Shown: positions 8,692 through 18,823, counted from the first letter of the stretch. The stretch: DNA of 64,000 nucleotides from Photobacterium toruni (GCF_024529955.1 NZ_AP024854.1:2728001-2792000), one strand, 5' to 3'. The notes: a model not told the origin generated them from the sequence alone. Numbers and translations: made by a program.

Positions 8692-9558
8692 GTGTTAAAT
8701 AAGATTAAGATTGGCCTTCAATATAGCATTCCCAAACATGCATTAACTCGCCTAGTGGGTAAACTAGCAGCTTATGAAGGTGGAAAACTGACCACGACCA
8801 TTATTCGTTGGTTCATCAAACAATATAACGTCAACATGGCAGAAGCGCGGAATTCTGATCCTGCTGCTTACCCTACTTTCAACGCTTTTTTCGTGCGTGA
8901 ACTACAGGAAGGGGCTCGTCCAATTAATAATGACCCACATATTATTAGCCATCCAGCTGATGCATGTGTAAGTCAATTTGGTCCAATTAAAGCTGGCCGT
9001 TTATTCCAAGCCAAAGGCCACTATTTTAATGCTTGTGAATTATTAGGCGGTGATAGCGATTTAGCTGATGAGTTTATGGGGGGAGAATTCGCAACATTAT
9101 ATCTTTCACCTAGTGACTACCATCGTGTGCATATGCCATGTGATGGTGTATTACGCCAAATGATTTATATTCCAGGTGATCTCTTTTCAGTAAATCCATT
9201 AACAGCAGCTAATGTACCTAATTTATTTGCTCGTAATGAACGAGTGGTATGTATCTTTGAAACTGAATTTGGCCCATTAGCTCAAATACTGGTTGGTGCA
9301 ACGATCGTCGGTAGCATCGAAACAGTATGGGCTGGCACTGTTACACCACCAACAAGCCCTGAAATACGTCGCTGGAATTACCCAGTATCAGGTGAGCAAG
9401 CAATTAGTTTGAAAAAAGGTCAAGAAATGGGGCGATTCAAACTTGGCTCAACGGTCATTAATTTATTCCCTAAAAACAGCATTCGCTTTGTAGAAAACAT
9501 GCAACCACGTCAAGTGACGCGCATGGGACAACCTTATGCTGAACACCTAATTAAATAA
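8692..9558 (+). CDS. psd: phosphatidylserine decarboxylase proenzyme
   Basis: Inner-membrane enzyme converting phosphatidylserine to phosphatidylethanolamine. The pyruvoyl cofactor forms by self-cleavage at the LGST motif, seen near the C-terminus as [12 protein letters not shown]. Catalytic-triad motifs ISHPADA (Asp), [13 protein letters not shown] (His) and GST (Ser) are present. I place the start at GTG 8692: GGAAG (8680-8684) lies 7 nt upstream and the N-terminus [10 protein letters not shown] matches E. coli Psd (MLNSFKLSLQ). The ATG at 8686 overlaps the Shine-Dalgarno and is less likely. Length is 288 aa. In E. coli mscM follows psd; here a carbonic anhydrase gene occupies that place. 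Confidence 0.95.
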   Translation: MLNKIKIGLQYSIPKHALTRLVGKLAAYEGGKLTTTIIRWFIKQYNVNMAEARNSDPAAYPTFNAFFVRELQEGARPINNDPHIISHPADACVSQFGPIKAGRLFQAKGHYFNACELLGGDSDLADEFMGGEFATLYLSPSDYHRVHMPCDGVLRQMIYIPGDLFSVNPLTAANVPNLFARNERVVCIFETEFGPLAQILVGATIVGSIETVWAGTVTPPTSPEIRRWNYPVSGEQAISLKKGQEMGRFKLGSTVINLFPKNSIRFVENMQPRQVTRMGQPYAEHLIK

Positions 9559-9572
9559 CAATATAAAAATCT

Positions 9573-9597
9573 ATACGGGGTAATCATTACCCCGTAT
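9573..9597. terminator. hairpin after psd, probable terminator
   Basis: The near-perfect palindrome ATACGGGGTAA-TCA-TTACCCCGTAT begins 15 nt after the psd stop. The following tract is only mildly T-rich (ctctcattatt), so termination is likely but not certain. Confidence 0.6.
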
Positions 9598-9728
9598 CTC
9601 TCATTATTACCTTTTGTTTTAACCTTCTTTTTATTAACCAATATTATTTATCCCAGCTTTTTATATCACCGTTATAAATCAAGCCTATTCCTTTAGTGTA
9701 TTTTTCAATACCAAATCAAAAGATTACT

Positions 9729-9744
9729 GTGCTAACGTTAGCAC
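9729..9744. promoter_or_regulatory. perfect 16-bp palindrome upstream of carbonic anhydrase
   Basis: GTGCTAACGTTAGCAC is fully symmetric with a central CG, the usual form of LacI/GalR-family operators. It lies 65-80 bp before the alpha-carbonic anhydrase start. The regulator is unknown. Confidence 0.5.
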
Positions 9745-9808
9745 TTCATCTCGTAGATCAAATGCTATTATTAGGTCAAAATAACTCTCATATTCATAGG
9801 TGATCATC

Positions 9809-10534
9809 ATGAAAAAAAACACAGCGTCAGCATTAGTACTCGCTTTAGCGACCTGCTTTTCTCTTTCTGCACATGCCAATGTTGCATGGGGATATGGCGA
9901 CCAACAAGGTAGTGAGCACTGGGTTGAAAGTTATCCTGCTTGTGGCGGTGAAAACCAAAGCCCGATTGATATTCAATCACCAATTCAAGCTCAAACACAG
10001 CCACTACAAATTAACTATGATGGTAAAATTACCAGCTTAACCAATAATGGTCATACTATCTCAGCCAATGTCAGTGGTGATAATACATTGGTTATTGATG
10101 GTGATACTTACACGCTTAAACAGTTTCATTTTCATACACCTTCTGAAAACTATATTGATGGCAAACAATACCCGCTAGAAGCGCACTTTGTTAACGTTGA
10201 TGCAACCGGACATATTGCTGTTATTTCAGTGATGTTTGAAAATGGGCCTCGTGCAAATAATGAATTAACCACCTTACTTAAAACTATTCCAACGAAAGGT
10301 GAGACTATCGATTTTAATGATGATCTAACACCTAATGCACTATTGCCGCGTGAACGTCAATATTTCCGTTACAATGGCTCATTAACCACGCCACCTTGTA
10401 CTGAAGGTGTTCGTTGGTATGTTATGCAAAGTCATCTCACCAGTTCAGCGGCTCAAATAGAACAACTAAATCAAATGATGGGAAATAATAATCGTCCATT
10501 ACAGCCCATTAATGCGCGTATTGTGATCGACTAA
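9809..10534 (+). CDS. periplasmic alpha-carbonic anhydrase
   Basis: Zinc enzyme interconverting CO2 and bicarbonate in the periplasm. A Sec signal peptide (MKKNTASALVLALATCFSLS, then AHA) precedes the mature start NVAWGYG. Alpha-class zinc ligands are visible as QFHFHTPSE (two His) and LEAHFVN (third His). The motifs ENQSPIDI, SLTTPPCTEGVRW (substrate threonine) and the conserved Cys pair are also present. The start is ATG 9809, because AGGTG at 9798-9802 is the Shine-Dalgarno and overlaps the upstream in-frame GTG (9800). Length is 241 aa, normal for bacterial forms. It interrupts E. coli synteny between psd and epmA. The 9.56-9.80 kb spacer carries a palindromic operator candidate. The gene is probably monocistronic, between a hairpin and a bidirectional terminator. 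Confidence 0.95.
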   Translation: MKKNTASALVLALATCFSLSAHANVAWGYGDQQGSEHWVESYPACGGENQSPIDIQSPIQAQTQPLQINYDGKITSLTNNGHTISANVSGDNTLVIDGDTYTLKQFHFHTPSENYIDGKQYPLEAHFVNVDATGHIAVISVMFENGPRANNELTTLLKTIPTKGETIDFNDDLTPNALLPRERQYFRYNGSLTTPPCTEGVRWYVMQSHLTSSAAQIEQLNQMMGNNNRPLQPINARIVID

Positions 10535-10738
10535 CCACTTATTGCAAATGATAATCAGTTGTAATAAGTAAGAAGGAACGGTATAGTTAATTCACGGTTA
10601 AAACGCCTTGAAATCCTACTTGCCGTTTTACTTAATTTATATTTACATCAAATAAAATCTGCGATGCACATTCCCTCTGTATGAAACTAGTGCTCAATCA
10701 TGACTAACATCAGCTGGCGTATATGAGTATTTGATGAC

Positions 10739-10772
10739 AAAAAAAGCACAGTTCTTGTTGCCGTGCTTTTTT
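10739..10772. terminator. bidirectional terminator between carbonic anhydrase and epmA
   Basis: AAAAAAAGCAC ... GTGCTTTTTT pairs with T-runs on both strands and sits between convergent genes. Confidence 0.85.
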
Positions 10773-10809
10773 ACATCTCTATCTTTTGAGTCAAGATGCA
10801 AGGTAGTCT

Positions 10810-11781
10810 TTACGCTATTTCGATCGGGAACGCCGTTACTTGATCAATATGATCACGTTCTAATGCCAGCATAATCACGCGATCAATGCCTAATGCCACT
10901 CCAGCACAATCAGGAAACCCTGCCCGTAATGCCTCAACAAGATGCATGTCGATAGGTTGTGGCTGCAATCCCATACTCAACCGCTTTTGATTATCAGCTT
11001 CAAAACGCTGTAATTGCTCATCGCCATTAGCGAGTTCATGAAAACCATTGGCTAATTCAATACCGTTAAAATACACCTCAAATCGTTCAGCTACGCGTGA
11101 ATCTTGTGGATTAATTTGCGCTAATGCCGCTTGTGAAGCAGGAAAATCATACACAAAAGCGGGGACTGTTTGACCTATTTTCGCTTCAACACCCACACTA
11201 AACAGTAGCTGTAATAATGTATCGCGATCTTGCTCGTGCTCAGCAATATCAGCCAATCCTAATTGAGCAGCCACCACTTTAAGTTCCGCCATCGAACCTT
11301 CTAATGGACATACGCCTAGTACATCAATAAAAGCTTGTTGATAAGTCATTTTTTCTGCCGCACCGCAACCTAATACTTGCTGTAACAACAAATCCATCTC
11401 AGCCATCAATTGATGATGATCAAATCCAGGTCGATACCACTCTAACATCGTAAATTCAGGGTTATGGTAACGTCCTGATTCTTCATTTCTAAAGGACTTA
11501 CAAATCTGATAAATGGCGCCACTTCCTGCAGCTAATAGCCGTTTCATGTGAAATTCAGGACTGGTCATTAAATACAATGTTTGTCCAGCGGCATAGCCCG
11601 GGCCAACAAATTCAGTTTTAAACGCATGTAGATGTACATCTGTCACTGTCGCCTGACTCATCGCTGGCGTATCCACTTCTATAACATCACGATCCGCAAA
11701 AAACTGACGAATGGTTGCGAGTAAAACAGCACGTTGTCTTAATTGTGCGATCTCCGCAGTCGGCTGCCAAGGCTGAGACAT
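10810..11781 (-). CDS. epmA: EF-P beta-lysylation ligase EpmA
   Basis: Class II lysyl-tRNA-synthetase-like enzyme that attaches (R)-beta-lysine to Lys34 of elongation factor P. Length is 323 aa: it is the catalytic core of LysRS without the anticodon-binding domain. Class II motif 2 ([20 protein letters not shown]) is near residues 97-116 and motif 3 ([12 protein letters not shown]) near the C-terminus. [11 protein letters not shown] is also present. It is divergent from frdABCD exactly as in E. coli. Its substrate EF-P (15.8 kb) and the lysine 2,3-aminomutase EpmB (16.4 kb) are within this window, which supports the assignment over a true LysRS. Confidence 0.96.
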   Translation of the reverse strand: MSQPWQPTAEIAQLRQRAVLLATIRQFFADRDVIEVDTPAMSQATVTDVHLHAFKTEFVGPGYAAGQTLYLMTSPEFHMKRLLAAGSGAIYQICKSFRNEESGRYHNPEFTMLEWYRPGFDHHQLMAEMDLLLQQVLGCGAAEKMTYQQAFIDVLGVCPLEGSMAELKVVAAQLGLADIAEHEQDRDTLLQLLFSVGVEAKIGQTVPAFVYDFPASQAALAQINPQDSRVAERFEVYFNGIELANGFHELANGDEQLQRFEADNQKRLSMGLQPQPIDMHLVEALRAGFPDCAGVALGIDRVIMLALERDHIDQVTAFPIEIA

Positions 11782-12042
11782 AAACGTTTCTTCTTATATA
11801 AAAGGAAATAATGGTCTGATTCTAACAAAGCCACGCTCTTAACCAAATATTGACCACTTTATATTTCGCTACCCCATCGAAAATTATGATTAAAAATGAA
11901 CAGCATTAACAAAAATAGCGTCACTATCTTATGAAAATGAATATTTAAAAACACAAATATCAGCACAACAACAAACAACTAACCAACAAAAAACAGTTCA
12001 GAGTTAACAAAAAATACACATAAAGAGGTCGCACTGTGCAGC

Positions 12043-12114
12043 TTATGGCTTATTAAATCTTTTACCATAAGGCGCCGCCACTAATTTATGAAACACATTA
12101 TTAATGAGCCATAA
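12043..12114. other. structured element in the epmA-frdA spacer
   Basis: TTATGGCTTATTAA (12043-12056) is complementary to TTAATGAGCCATAA (12101-12114) with one G-T wobble, a 14-bp stem. An inner CCATAA (12065-12070) could instead pair with TTATGG. A short GC-rich run (ggcgccgcc) lies in the loop, in otherwise very AT-rich DNA. No T-run follows. The rest of the 565-bp spacer 11782-12346 holds the FNR-like half site and the frdA leader only. Confidence 0.4.
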
Positions 12115-12206
12115 ACAATTAACACCAAACAAAACAACCTGTTAACAATGAATAAACATGAAAAATTGTGACAATAATCACAAACTTTGTAATCAGCTTA
12201 CATTTT

Positions 12207-12220
12207 TTGATTATTTCGTT
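12207..12220 (+). promoter_or_regulatory. possible FNR half-site for frdABCD
   Basis: TTGAT-TATT-TCGTT: the left half matches the FNR consensus TTGAT-N4-ATCAA and the right half is poor. It is about 25 bp upstream of a weak -10 (CATATT, 12239-12244). Anaerobic activation of frd by FNR is established in E. coli, but this site is only a candidate. Confidence 0.35.
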
Positions 12221-12346
12221 AAAAAGACGCGTCTACATCATATTTTCTCTTAATGAGGTTTCATAAAATACGCGCAGGATTTCAAGGATAGGTACGCATG
12301 ACGTACCTTTTCATTTTTTTACCGTCTTAATCTTCGGAGGATAGCT

Positions 12347-14170
12347 GTGAAGACTATTACCACAGATATCGCTGTAATTGGCGCGGGTGGTGCAGGCTTA
12401 CGTTCTGCCATCGCTGCTGCAGAAGCAAACCCAGAATTAGAAATTGCACTTATTTCAAAAGTCTACCCAATGCGTTCGCACACCGTTGCCGCTGAAGGTG
12501 GTTCTGCTGCTGTTATCAAAGACGAAGATAGCTTTGATAATCACTTCAACGATACCGTTGGTGGTGGTGACTGGCTATGCGAACAAGATGTGGTTGAATA
12601 TTTCGTAGAGAATTCAACCCGCGAAATGATTCAAATGGAACAATGGGGCTGCCCATGGAGCCGTAAAGAAAACGGTGAAGTGAACGTACGTCGTTTTGGT
12701 GGTATGAAAGTTGAGCGTACATGGTTTGCGGCAGATAAAACTGGCTTCCATATGCTACACACCCTATTCCAGACTTCTATCAAATACCCACAAATCAAAC
12801 GTTATGATGAATATTTCGTGGTTGATCTTCTTGTTGAAGGTGACGAAATTCAAGGTTTGATCGCTATTCACATGGCTGAAGGCGAACTGGTTTGTATCAA
12901 AGCAAAATCAGTGATCCTAGCTACAGGTGGCGCGGGTCGCGTTTACCATTGTAATACTAACGGCGGTATTGTAACTGGCGATGGTATGGCAATGGCATTC
13001 CGTCACGGTGTACCACTACGTGATATGGAATTTGTTCAATACCACCCAACGGGTCTACCAGGTACTGGTATTTTGATGACTGAAGGTTGTCGTGGTGAAG
13101 GTGGTATTATCGTTAATAAAAACGGTTACCGTTACCTACAAGATTATGGTATGGGCCCTGAAACACCAGTGGGTCATCCAAAAAATAAATATATGGAACT
13201 GGGTCCTCGTGACAAAGTTTCACAAGCGTTCTGGCATGAGCAGCAAAAAGGCAACACTATTCAGCACCCTCTTGGTGATGTAGTAATGCTTGATTTACGC
13301 CATCTTGGTGAAGAATACCTGCATGAGCGTCTACCGTTTATCTGTGAACTTGCTAAAGCTTACGTAAACGTTGATCCAGCAAAAGAGCCTATTCCAATTC
13401 GCCCAACCGTACACTACACCATGGGTGGTATTGAAACGAATGGTGCATGTGAAACCCGCATTAAAGGTCTATTTGCTGTTGGCGAATGTGCATCAGTTGG
13501 TCTTCACGGTGCTAACCGTCTAGGTTCTAACTCTCTAGCTGAGTTCGTCGTATTTGGTCGCGTTGCAGGTGAACACGCAGTACAACACGCAGAAACATTT
13601 AAAGGCTGGAACGACGCTTCAATCAACGCCCAAATCGATGCAGTACAAGCACGAATTGATGCTCTAATGGCACAAGAAGGCGATGAGAACTGGGCTCAAA
13701 TCCGTACTGAAATGGGTCATACCATGGAAGCGGGTTGTGGTATCTACCGTCAACAAGATTTGATGCAAGCGACCATTGATAAACTTGCAGAGCTTAAACA
13801 ACGCTTTAAACATATTAGCATTCAAGATAAAGGCCAAGTCTTTAACACTGATCTATTGTATGCAATTGAAGTGGGTTACGGTCTTGATGTTGCAGAAGCA
13901 ATGGCACACTCAGCGATTCTACGTACAGAATCTCGTGGTGCGCACCAGCGTCTAGATGACGGTTGTACTGAACGTGACGATGTGAACTTCCTAAAACATA
14001 GCTTGGCATTCTATAACAATGGCGATGCGCCAATTATTGATTACAGCGATGTGAAGATCACTAAATCACAGCCAAAAGCTCGTTTGTATGGTGCAGAAGC
14101 AGAAGCTCACGAAGCACATGAAAAAGCACAACAAGCAGCACAATCAGAAGTTCAAGAGGAAAAGGCATAA
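12347..14170 (+). CDS. frdA: fumarate reductase flavoprotein subunit
   Basis: Catalytic subunit of quinol:fumarate reductase, reducing fumarate to succinate at the cytoplasmic face during anaerobic respiration. Length is 607 aa, starting at a GTG with CGGAGG 6-7 nt upstream. FAD-binding motifs are [10 protein letters not shown] (residues 11-20) and the covalent-FAD segment [14 protein letters not shown] (His near 45). [21 protein letters not shown] and PVHYTMGG-type active-site regions ([10 protein letters not shown]) are present, as is [15 protein letters not shown]. It overlaps frdB by 1 nt (TAATG). The operon is divergent from epmA and ends in a terminator after frdD. Upstream aspA/dcuA (25-28 kb) would supply fumarate. 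Confidence 0.98.
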   Translation: MKTITTDIAVIGAGGAGLRSAIAAAEANPELEIALISKVYPMRSHTVAAEGGSAAVIKDEDSFDNHFNDTVGGGDWLCEQDVVEYFVENSTREMIQMEQWGCPWSRKENGEVNVRRFGGMKVERTWFAADKTGFHMLHTLFQTSIKYPQIKRYDEYFVVDLLVEGDEIQGLIAIHMAEGELVCIKAKSVILATGGAGRVYHCNTNGGIVTGDGMAMAFRHGVPLRDMEFVQYHPTGLPGTGILMTEGCRGEGGIIVNKNGYRYLQDYGMGPETPVGHPKNKYMELGPRDKVSQAFWHEQQKGNTIQHPLGDVVMLDLRHLGEEYLHERLPFICELAKAYVNVDPAKEPIPIRPTVHYTMGGIETNGACETRIKGLFAVGECASVGLHGANRLGSNSLAEFVVFGRVAGEHAVQHAETFKGWNDASINAQIDAVQARIDALMAQEGDENWAQIRTEMGHTMEAGCGIYRQQDLMQATIDKLAELKQRFKHISIQDKGQVFNTDLLYAIEVGYGLDVAEAMAHSAILRTESRGAHQRLDDGCTERDDVNFLKHSLAFYNNGDAPIIDYSDVKITKSQPKARLYGAEAEAHEAHEKAQQAAQSEVQEEKA

Positions 14171-14910
14171 TGTCAGACAATCGCATTCAAAAAGTTGAAA
14201 TTCTGCGTTATGACCCAGCAACAGATGCAGAACCGTATTTACAAGCATTTGAAGTACCATTCAATGAAACCATGTCAGTACTTGATGCATTAGGTTACAT
14301 CAAAGACCATCTTGATAAGCATTTAAGCTATCGCTGGTCTTGCCGTATGGCAATCTGTGGTTCATGTGGCATGATGGTTAACGGCGTACCTAAATTAGCT
14401 TGTAAGAGTTTCCTTCGTGACTACCCTAACGGCGTTAAAATTGAGCCGCTAGCAAACTTTGCGATCGAAAAAGATCTTATTGTTGATATGACTCCTTTCA
14501 TTGAGCGTCTTGAAGCAATTAAACCTTACATTATTGGTAACGATCGTACACCTGAAGACGGTACTAACCTTCAGACGCCTGAGCAAATGGCTAAATACAA
14601 GCAATTTGCTGGCTGTATTAATTGTGGCCTTTGCTACGCAGCATGCCCACAATTTGGTTTAAACCCTGAATTTATCGGCCCAGCGGCGCTAACATTGGCA
14701 CACCGTTACAACCTTGATAGTCGCGACCATGGTCAACATGAGCGTATGGCATTGATCAACAGTGAAAATGGTGCATGGGGCTGTACATTCGTGGGTTACT
14801 GTTCTGAAGTATGTCCAAAGAGTGTTGATCCAGCAGCAGCTGTAAACCAAGGCAAAGTGGAATCATCAAAAGATTTCGTTATTGCAATGTTGAAGCCTCA
14901 GGAGGCATAA
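14170..14910 (+). CDS. frdB: fumarate reductase iron-sulfur subunit
   Basis: Electron-transfer subunit linking menaquinol oxidation in FrdCD to FrdA. Length is 246 aa. The 2Fe-2S ligands are in [15 protein letters not shown] with a later Cys in LACKSF. The 4Fe-4S motif is [12 protein letters not shown] and the 3Fe-4S motif is [12 protein letters not shown], both in the C-terminal ferredoxin-like domain. The start overlaps the frdA stop, indicating translational coupling. frdC begins 2 nt after its stop, with AGGAGG inside the 3' end of frdB serving as ribosome binding site. Confidence 0.98.
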   Translation: MSDNRIQKVEILRYDPATDAEPYLQAFEVPFNETMSVLDALGYIKDHLDKHLSYRWSCRMAICGSCGMMVNGVPKLACKSFLRDYPNGVKIEPLANFAIEKDLIVDMTPFIERLEAIKPYIIGNDRTPEDGTNLQTPEQMAKYKQFAGCINCGLCYAACPQFGLNPEFIGPAALTLAHRYNLDSRDHGQHERMALINSENGAWGCTFVGYCSEVCPKSVDPAAAVNQGKVESSKDFVIAMLKPQEA

Positions 14911-14912
14911 GG

Positions 14913-15296
14913 ATGAGCAACCGTAAACCTTACGTTCGTGAAATGACGCGTACTTGGTGGAAAGACAGTTCTTTTTACCGTTTTTACATGCTGCGTGAAG
15001 CTACTGTATTACCGCTAATTTTCTTTACTATCTGCTTAACCTTTGGCTTAGGTTGTTTAGTAAAAGGTCCTGAAGCATGGCAAGGTTGGCTAAACTTTAT
15101 GGCTAACCCAATTGTGATCATTCTAAATATTATTGCGTTGGCGGGTAGTTTATTCCACGCACAAACATTCTTTAGCATGATGCCGCAAGTGGTGCCAATT
15201 CGCATTAAAGGCAAGAAATTAGATAAGCGAATTATCGTTCTTGCACAGTGGGCAGTTGTTGCTGTCATCACCGCCATTGTTTTAGCGCTAGTTTAA
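14913..15296 (+). CDS. frdC: fumarate reductase membrane anchor subunit C
   Basis: Hydrophobic anchor (127 aa) that with FrdD binds menaquinol and fixes FrdAB to the inner membrane. The N-terminus [31 protein letters not shown] matches FrdC over its first 30 or so residues (conserved RTWW and YRFYM.RE.T). Three predicted membrane helices lie near residues 30-52, 66-88 and 105-127. It contains the conserved FHAQTFF. It is the third gene of frdABCD, 10 nt before frdD. Confidence 0.96.
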   Translation: MSNRKPYVREMTRTWWKDSSFYRFYMLREATVLPLIFFTICLTFGLGCLVKGPEAWQGWLNFMANPIVIILNIIALAGSLFHAQTFFSMMPQVVPIRIKGKKLDKRIIVLAQWAVVAVITAIVLALV

Positions 15297-15306
15297 GGAG
15301 CTGCTC

Positions 15307-15672
15307 GTGATTAATTTACATCCAAAACGTTCCGATGAGCCTGTTTGGTGGAGTTTATTTGGTGCCGGTGGTACTTGGTTTGCAATGATCACTCCTGTGA
15401 CTATTTTAGTACTAGGGATCATGGTCCCACTCGGTATTATTAGTCCAGAAGCAGTTAGCTATGATCGCGCTGCAGATTTCGCAACTAGCTTTATTGGCGC
15501 ATTATTTGTGATTGCAACCTTATCACTACCAATGTGGCATGGTATGCACCGTCTACACCATGGTATGCATGACCTTAAGTTCCATACAGGTGTTGTCGGT
15601 AAAATCGCTTGTTACGCGGCGGCGTTCCTAGTGACTGCACTATCAATTATCTTTGTGTTCATGATTAAATAA
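15307..15672 (+). CDS. frdD: fumarate reductase membrane anchor subunit D
   Basis: Second membrane anchor (121 aa) with three hydrophobic helices (about 15-45, 60-80 and 95-120). It has the conserved motifs [15 protein letters not shown] near the N-terminus and [15 protein letters not shown], whose histidines lie near the quinone/cytoplasmic interface. The ATG is preceded by AAGGAG in the frdC-frdD gap. It is the last gene of the operon, followed by a strong terminator. Confidence 0.96.
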   Translation: MINLHPKRSDEPVWWSLFGAGGTWFAMITPVTILVLGIMVPLGIISPEAVSYDRAADFATSFIGALFVIATLSLPMWHGMHRLHHGMHDLKFHTGVVGKIACYAAAFLVTALSIIFVFMIK

Positions 15673-15689
15673 TCACTGATACACAATCT

Positions 15690-15718
15690 AAAAAAGCACC
15701 GCTTGCGGTGCTTTTTTT
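15690..15718 (+). terminator. terminator of frdABCD
   Basis: AAAAAAGCACCGC-TT-GCGGTGCTTTTTTT: a 9-10 bp stem with T-run; its A-run also allows function on the other strand. Confidence 0.9.
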
Positions 15719-15770
15719 ATGGCTGTTATTTAAAGATTTTAAAACATCATCGCTCTAAATTACGCCCAAC

Positions 15771-15798
15771 AAAAAAGGCCGCCAAAGCGACCTTTTTT
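15771..15798 (-). terminator. terminator of efp
   Basis: On the minus strand GGTCGC-TTT-GGCGGCC is an imperfect stem followed by six T residues, 17 bp past the efp stop. Confidence 0.8.
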
Positions 15799-15814
15799 AA
15801 AGCTCAATATGAAA

Positions 15815-16381
15815 TTACTTCACACGGCTTACGTATTCACCTGAACGAGTATCAACTTTGATAACTTCGCCAATTGCGATGAATAAAGGAACACGTACTA
15901 CAGCGCCTGTAGTTAGTGTTGCTGGCTTACCACCAGTACCTTGTGTATCGCCTTTAAGACCAGGATCTGTCTCTGTTACTTCAAGCTCAACAAAGTTTTG
16001 AGGAGTAACAACGATAGGGTTACCGTTCCAAAGCGTTAGCGTACACGCATCGTTCTCAACTAACCATTTCGCATTATCACCAACAGCTTTAACGTCTGCT
16101 GCGATTTGCTCAAATGTTTCATTGTTCATGAAATGGTAGAATTCACCGTCGTTATATAGGTAATCAAGTTCAGTATCGATTACGTCCGCAGCTTCAACTG
16201 ACTCACCTGATTTAAACGTTTTTTCAAGAACTTTACCTGAAATAAGTTTACGAATTCGTACGCGGTTGAACGCTTGACCTTTACCAGGCTTAACAAATTC
16301 GTTTTCGATAATGACACATGGTTCATTATCAAGCATAATTTTCATTCCGCTGCGGAATTCATTGGTGCTGAAAGACGCCAT
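15815..16381 (-). CDS. efp: elongation factor P
   Basis: Three-domain translation factor that relieves ribosome stalling at polyproline motifs. Length is 188 aa. The modification loop reads VKPGKGQAF with Lys34, the residue beta-lysylated by EpmA in E. coli-type bacteria. The KOW-like domain I and OB-fold domains II/III (ending [13 protein letters not shown]) are complete. It is divergent from epmB with about 33 bp between start codons, the same arrangement as E. coli. The presence of Lys34, epmA and epmB indicates the beta-lysine pathway rather than rhamnosylation. Confidence 0.98.
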   Translation of the reverse strand: MASFSTNEFRSGMKIMLDNEPCVIIENEFVKPGKGQAFNRVRIRKLISGKVLEKTFKSGESVEAADVIDTELDYLYNDGEFYHFMNNETFEQIAADVKAVGDNAKWLVENDACTLTLWNGNPIVVTPQNFVELEVTETDPGLKGDTQGTGGKPATLTTGAVVRVPLFIAIGEVIKVDTRSGEYVSRVK

Positions 16382-16414
16382 TCTAATCCTCTTAACATCT
16401 TCGAGTTGTATTTA

Positions 16415-17437
16415 ATGTCGCATATCATACCCCGAAACGTGCCATCTGTTGAGCAAAACTGGCTGAATGATCTAGCTAATGCGATATCTGATCCGTTAAA
16501 GCTACTCAATTGGCTTAAAATTGATCCAACACCTTGGCAAAAAGGCCTCACCGCTAAAAATTTATTTGCGCTTCGCGTTCCTGTAAGTTTTGTCGAAAGA
16601 ATGGAAGTTGGCAACCCATACGATCCATTGTTGCGCCAAGTGCTACCGCTAGAGCAAGAATTTGAAGTACATCAAGGCTACTCAACCGATCCTCTTGATG
16701 AGCAAGACAACCCCATTCCAGGGCTATTACACAAGTATCACAATCGCGTATTAATGATAGTTAAAGGCGGTTGTGCCGTGAATTGCCGCTATTGCTTTCG
16801 ACGCCACTTTCCTTATCAAAATAACAAAGGTAATAAAACTGTCTGGCAGCAAAGTATTGATTACATCGCAACCCAACCACAAATTAATGAAGTGATTTTA
16901 TCCGGTGGCGATCCACTAATGGCAAAAGATCACGAATTAACATGGCTGCTAGAACATATTGCCGCGATTCCACATATTAAGCGGTTACGTATCCATAGCC
17001 GCTTGCCCGTGGTTATTCCACATCGAATTACCGCTGCGCTGTGTGAATTATTTGCAAATAGTCGCTTACAAATCATCATGGTGACCCATATTAACCATGC
17101 TAATGAAATCAATCACGATCTCACTACTGCAATGACACAGCTCAAGTTAGCAAAGGTCACACTGCTAAACCAAAGCGTACTTCTTAAAGGGGTTAATGAC
17201 TCCGTCACAGCGCTAACAGACCTCAGCGAAGCCTTATTTGACGCAGGAATACTGCCTTATTACTTACACGTACTGGATCACGTACAAGGCGCTGCACACT
17301 TCTTTGTCAGTGATCAACAAGCACGTACCCTAATGGCAGGGTTAATTAACAATGTTTCAGGCTATCTCGTTCCTACATTAGCGCGTGAGATTGGCGGTAG
17401 AAACAGTAAAACCCCACTTGACCTTTACCTCGAATAA
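16415..17437 (+). CDS. epmB: EF-P lysine 2,3-aminomutase EpmB
   Basis: Radical-SAM, PLP-dependent enzyme making (R)-beta-lysine for EF-P. Length is 340 aa from ATG 16415 (MSHIIPRNVPSVEQNW), which matches the family N-terminus. The frame remains open upstream into the efp promoter but that extension has no homology. The radical-SAM cluster is CAVNCRYCFRRHFPY near residue 120. SGGDPLMAKD follows, then the PLP-lysine region near LAREIGGRNSKTPLDL at the C-terminus. Divergent from efp. It is followed by a 13-bp perfect hairpin (17497-17530). Confidence 0.96.
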   Translation: MSHIIPRNVPSVEQNWLNDLANAISDPLKLLNWLKIDPTPWQKGLTAKNLFALRVPVSFVERMEVGNPYDPLLRQVLPLEQEFEVHQGYSTDPLDEQDNPIPGLLHKYHNRVLMIVKGGCAVNCRYCFRRHFPYQNNKGNKTVWQQSIDYIATQPQINEVILSGGDPLMAKDHELTWLLEHIAAIPHIKRLRIHSRLPVVIPHRITAALCELFANSRLQIIMVTHINHANEINHDLTTAMTQLKLAKVTLLNQSVLLKGVNDSVTALTDLSEALFDAGILPYYLHVLDHVQGAAHFFVSDQQARTLMAGLINNVSGYLVPTLAREIGGRNSKTPLDLYLE

Positions 17438-17496
17438 TCACTATTGGTGGATCTTTTTGCCTCACTAGACCTAATTTCCCTTATTCTTTCATCTGC

Positions 17497-17530
17497 TTAT
17501 TGCTGACTCATCATTACGAGTCAGCAATAA
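17497..17530. other. 13-bp perfect hairpin after epmB
   Basis: TTATTGCTGACTC (17497-17509) pairs fully with GAGTCAGCAATAA (17518-17530) around an 8-nt loop. No T-run follows on either strand, so it may end or stabilise the epmB mRNA rather than act as a classical terminator. Confidence 0.55.
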
Positions 17531-17560
17531 CGCCACCTTAATATCAGCGCTAATCCATAA

Positions 17561-17685
17561 CGTACAGCTTTTCCCATTAAAAACACCAAAAACATACACT
17601 TACTTTTACGCCTATCATAACCCTCACAATAATAAATCGTAAGCCATTGTTTTATAATGAATGTACAGCTTGTACAGCTTTTTAT
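17561..17685. repeat. dispersed GTACAGCTTTT repeats upstream of rimK
   Basis: cgtacagcttttc at 17561-17573 and the tandem pair tgtacagct-tgtacagctttttatg at 17662-17685. These are members of a short motif family that recurs on both sides of rimK and up to 20.5 kb. The rest of the 460-bp spacer 17438-17898 shows no gene I can support. Confidence 0.55.
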
Positions 17686-17898
17686 GTTATATATCTCAAA
17701 AGCAATTAGCCCATGATGTTACTTTTAATTTATTGCTAATTTTTTGCAGCTCACCATTAAAAAAAATCATCGTGGCAGATCTCGATTTTTTATTGATTTA
17801 CGTGCATAGTCGCGCCTCATCCAGCAGCCCTTTATCGTATTAGGCGTTCGCCAAACGTCGTCGCTGCTGCCAACTCGCTCCCTAACATGAGTATCGCA

Positions 17899-18801
17899 AT
17901 GAAAATTGGCATTTTGTCACAGGACGCAAACTTATATTCAACCCGCCGTTTGCGTGAGGCTTGTCAACAACGAGGCCATGAAGCGGTTATTATCAATGCC
18001 CTTCGCTGTTATATGAACATCAACTCAGTCCAACCATCAATTCATTTTGAAGGCACTGATCTTATTGGCTTTGATGCCATCATTCCCCGTATTGGCTCAG
18101 ACATTACCTTTTATGGTTGTGCAGTATTACGTCAATTTGAAATGATGGATGTGTTTTCTGTAAATCAATCTATTGCGATTTCACGCTCTCGTGACAAATT
18201 ACGTTCATTACAATTATTGAGTCGCCAAGGTGTTGGCATGCCAGTGACTGGTTTTGCGAGTAAACCTGATGATGTATTAGATCTGATTAAAATGGTTGGC
18301 GGTGCACCATTAGTTATTAAACTATTGGAGGGCACTCAAGGCATTGGAGTCGTACTTGCGGAAACCCAAAAAGCGGCGGAAAGTGTTATTGAAGCATTTA
18401 TGGGCTTAAAAGCCCACATTATGGTTCAAGAATATATAGAAGAAGCCGGTGGTGCAGATATTCGTTGTTTTGTGATTGGTGATAAAGTCATTGCCTCAAT
18501 GAAACGTCAAGCAGCAGAAGGCGAGTTCCGTTCAAACTTACACCGCGGTGGTAGCGCGTCATTAGTTCGCATTACCCCAGAGGAACGTAAAACAGCGATT
18601 GCCGCAGCCAAAGCCATGGGACTCAGTGTCGCTGGGGTTGATTTATTACGCTCTAAACGTGGACCGCTGATCATGGAGGTTAACTCCTCTCCAGGTCTAG
18701 AAGGCATTGAAGCGGCAACAGGCAAAGATATCGCAGGTATGATTATTGACTATATTGAAAAAAATGCCGGAAAGAGCCGTCGTCACTTGCAAAATCAATA
18801 A
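17899..18801 (+). CDS. rimK: ribosomal protein S6 alpha-L-glutamate ligase RimK
   Basis: ATP-grasp ligase adding glutamate residues to the C-terminus of ribosomal protein S6. Start ATG 17899 ([18 protein letters not shown]) matches E. coli RimK (MKIAILSRDGTLYS). The in-frame ATG at 17887 would add four residues and neither has a strong Shine-Dalgarno. Length is 300 aa. ATP-grasp features seen: [15 protein letters not shown] near residue 140, [19 protein letters not shown] near 180, and [21 protein letters not shown] near 250 (metal-binding E and N). A terminator follows. The flanking spacers carry the dispersed repeat. Confidence 0.95.
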   Translation: MKIGILSQDANLYSTRRLREACQQRGHEAVIINALRCYMNINSVQPSIHFEGTDLIGFDAIIPRIGSDITFYGCAVLRQFEMMDVFSVNQSIAISRSRDKLRSLQLLSRQGVGMPVTGFASKPDDVLDLIKMVGGAPLVIKLLEGTQGIGVVLAETQKAAESVIEAFMGLKAHIMVQEYIEEAGGADIRCFVIGDKVIASMKRQAAEGEFRSNLHRGGSASLVRITPEERKTAIAAAKAMGLSVAGVDLLRSKRGPLIMEVNSSPGLEGIEAATGKDIAGMIIDYIEKNAGKSRRHLQNQ

Positions 18802-18823
18802 CTTAAAATGAATCTAATCTAAT

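Noticed and set aside
15984..16614. Long upstream extension of epmB into efp
   Set aside because: The frame is open by chance; the ATG at 16415 matches family N-termini and the efp promoter must lie in this interval.
17661..17843. 60-aa plus-strand ORF upstream of rimK
   Set aside because: It overlaps the dispersed repeat, has no binding site and reads as low-complexity hydrophobic sequence.
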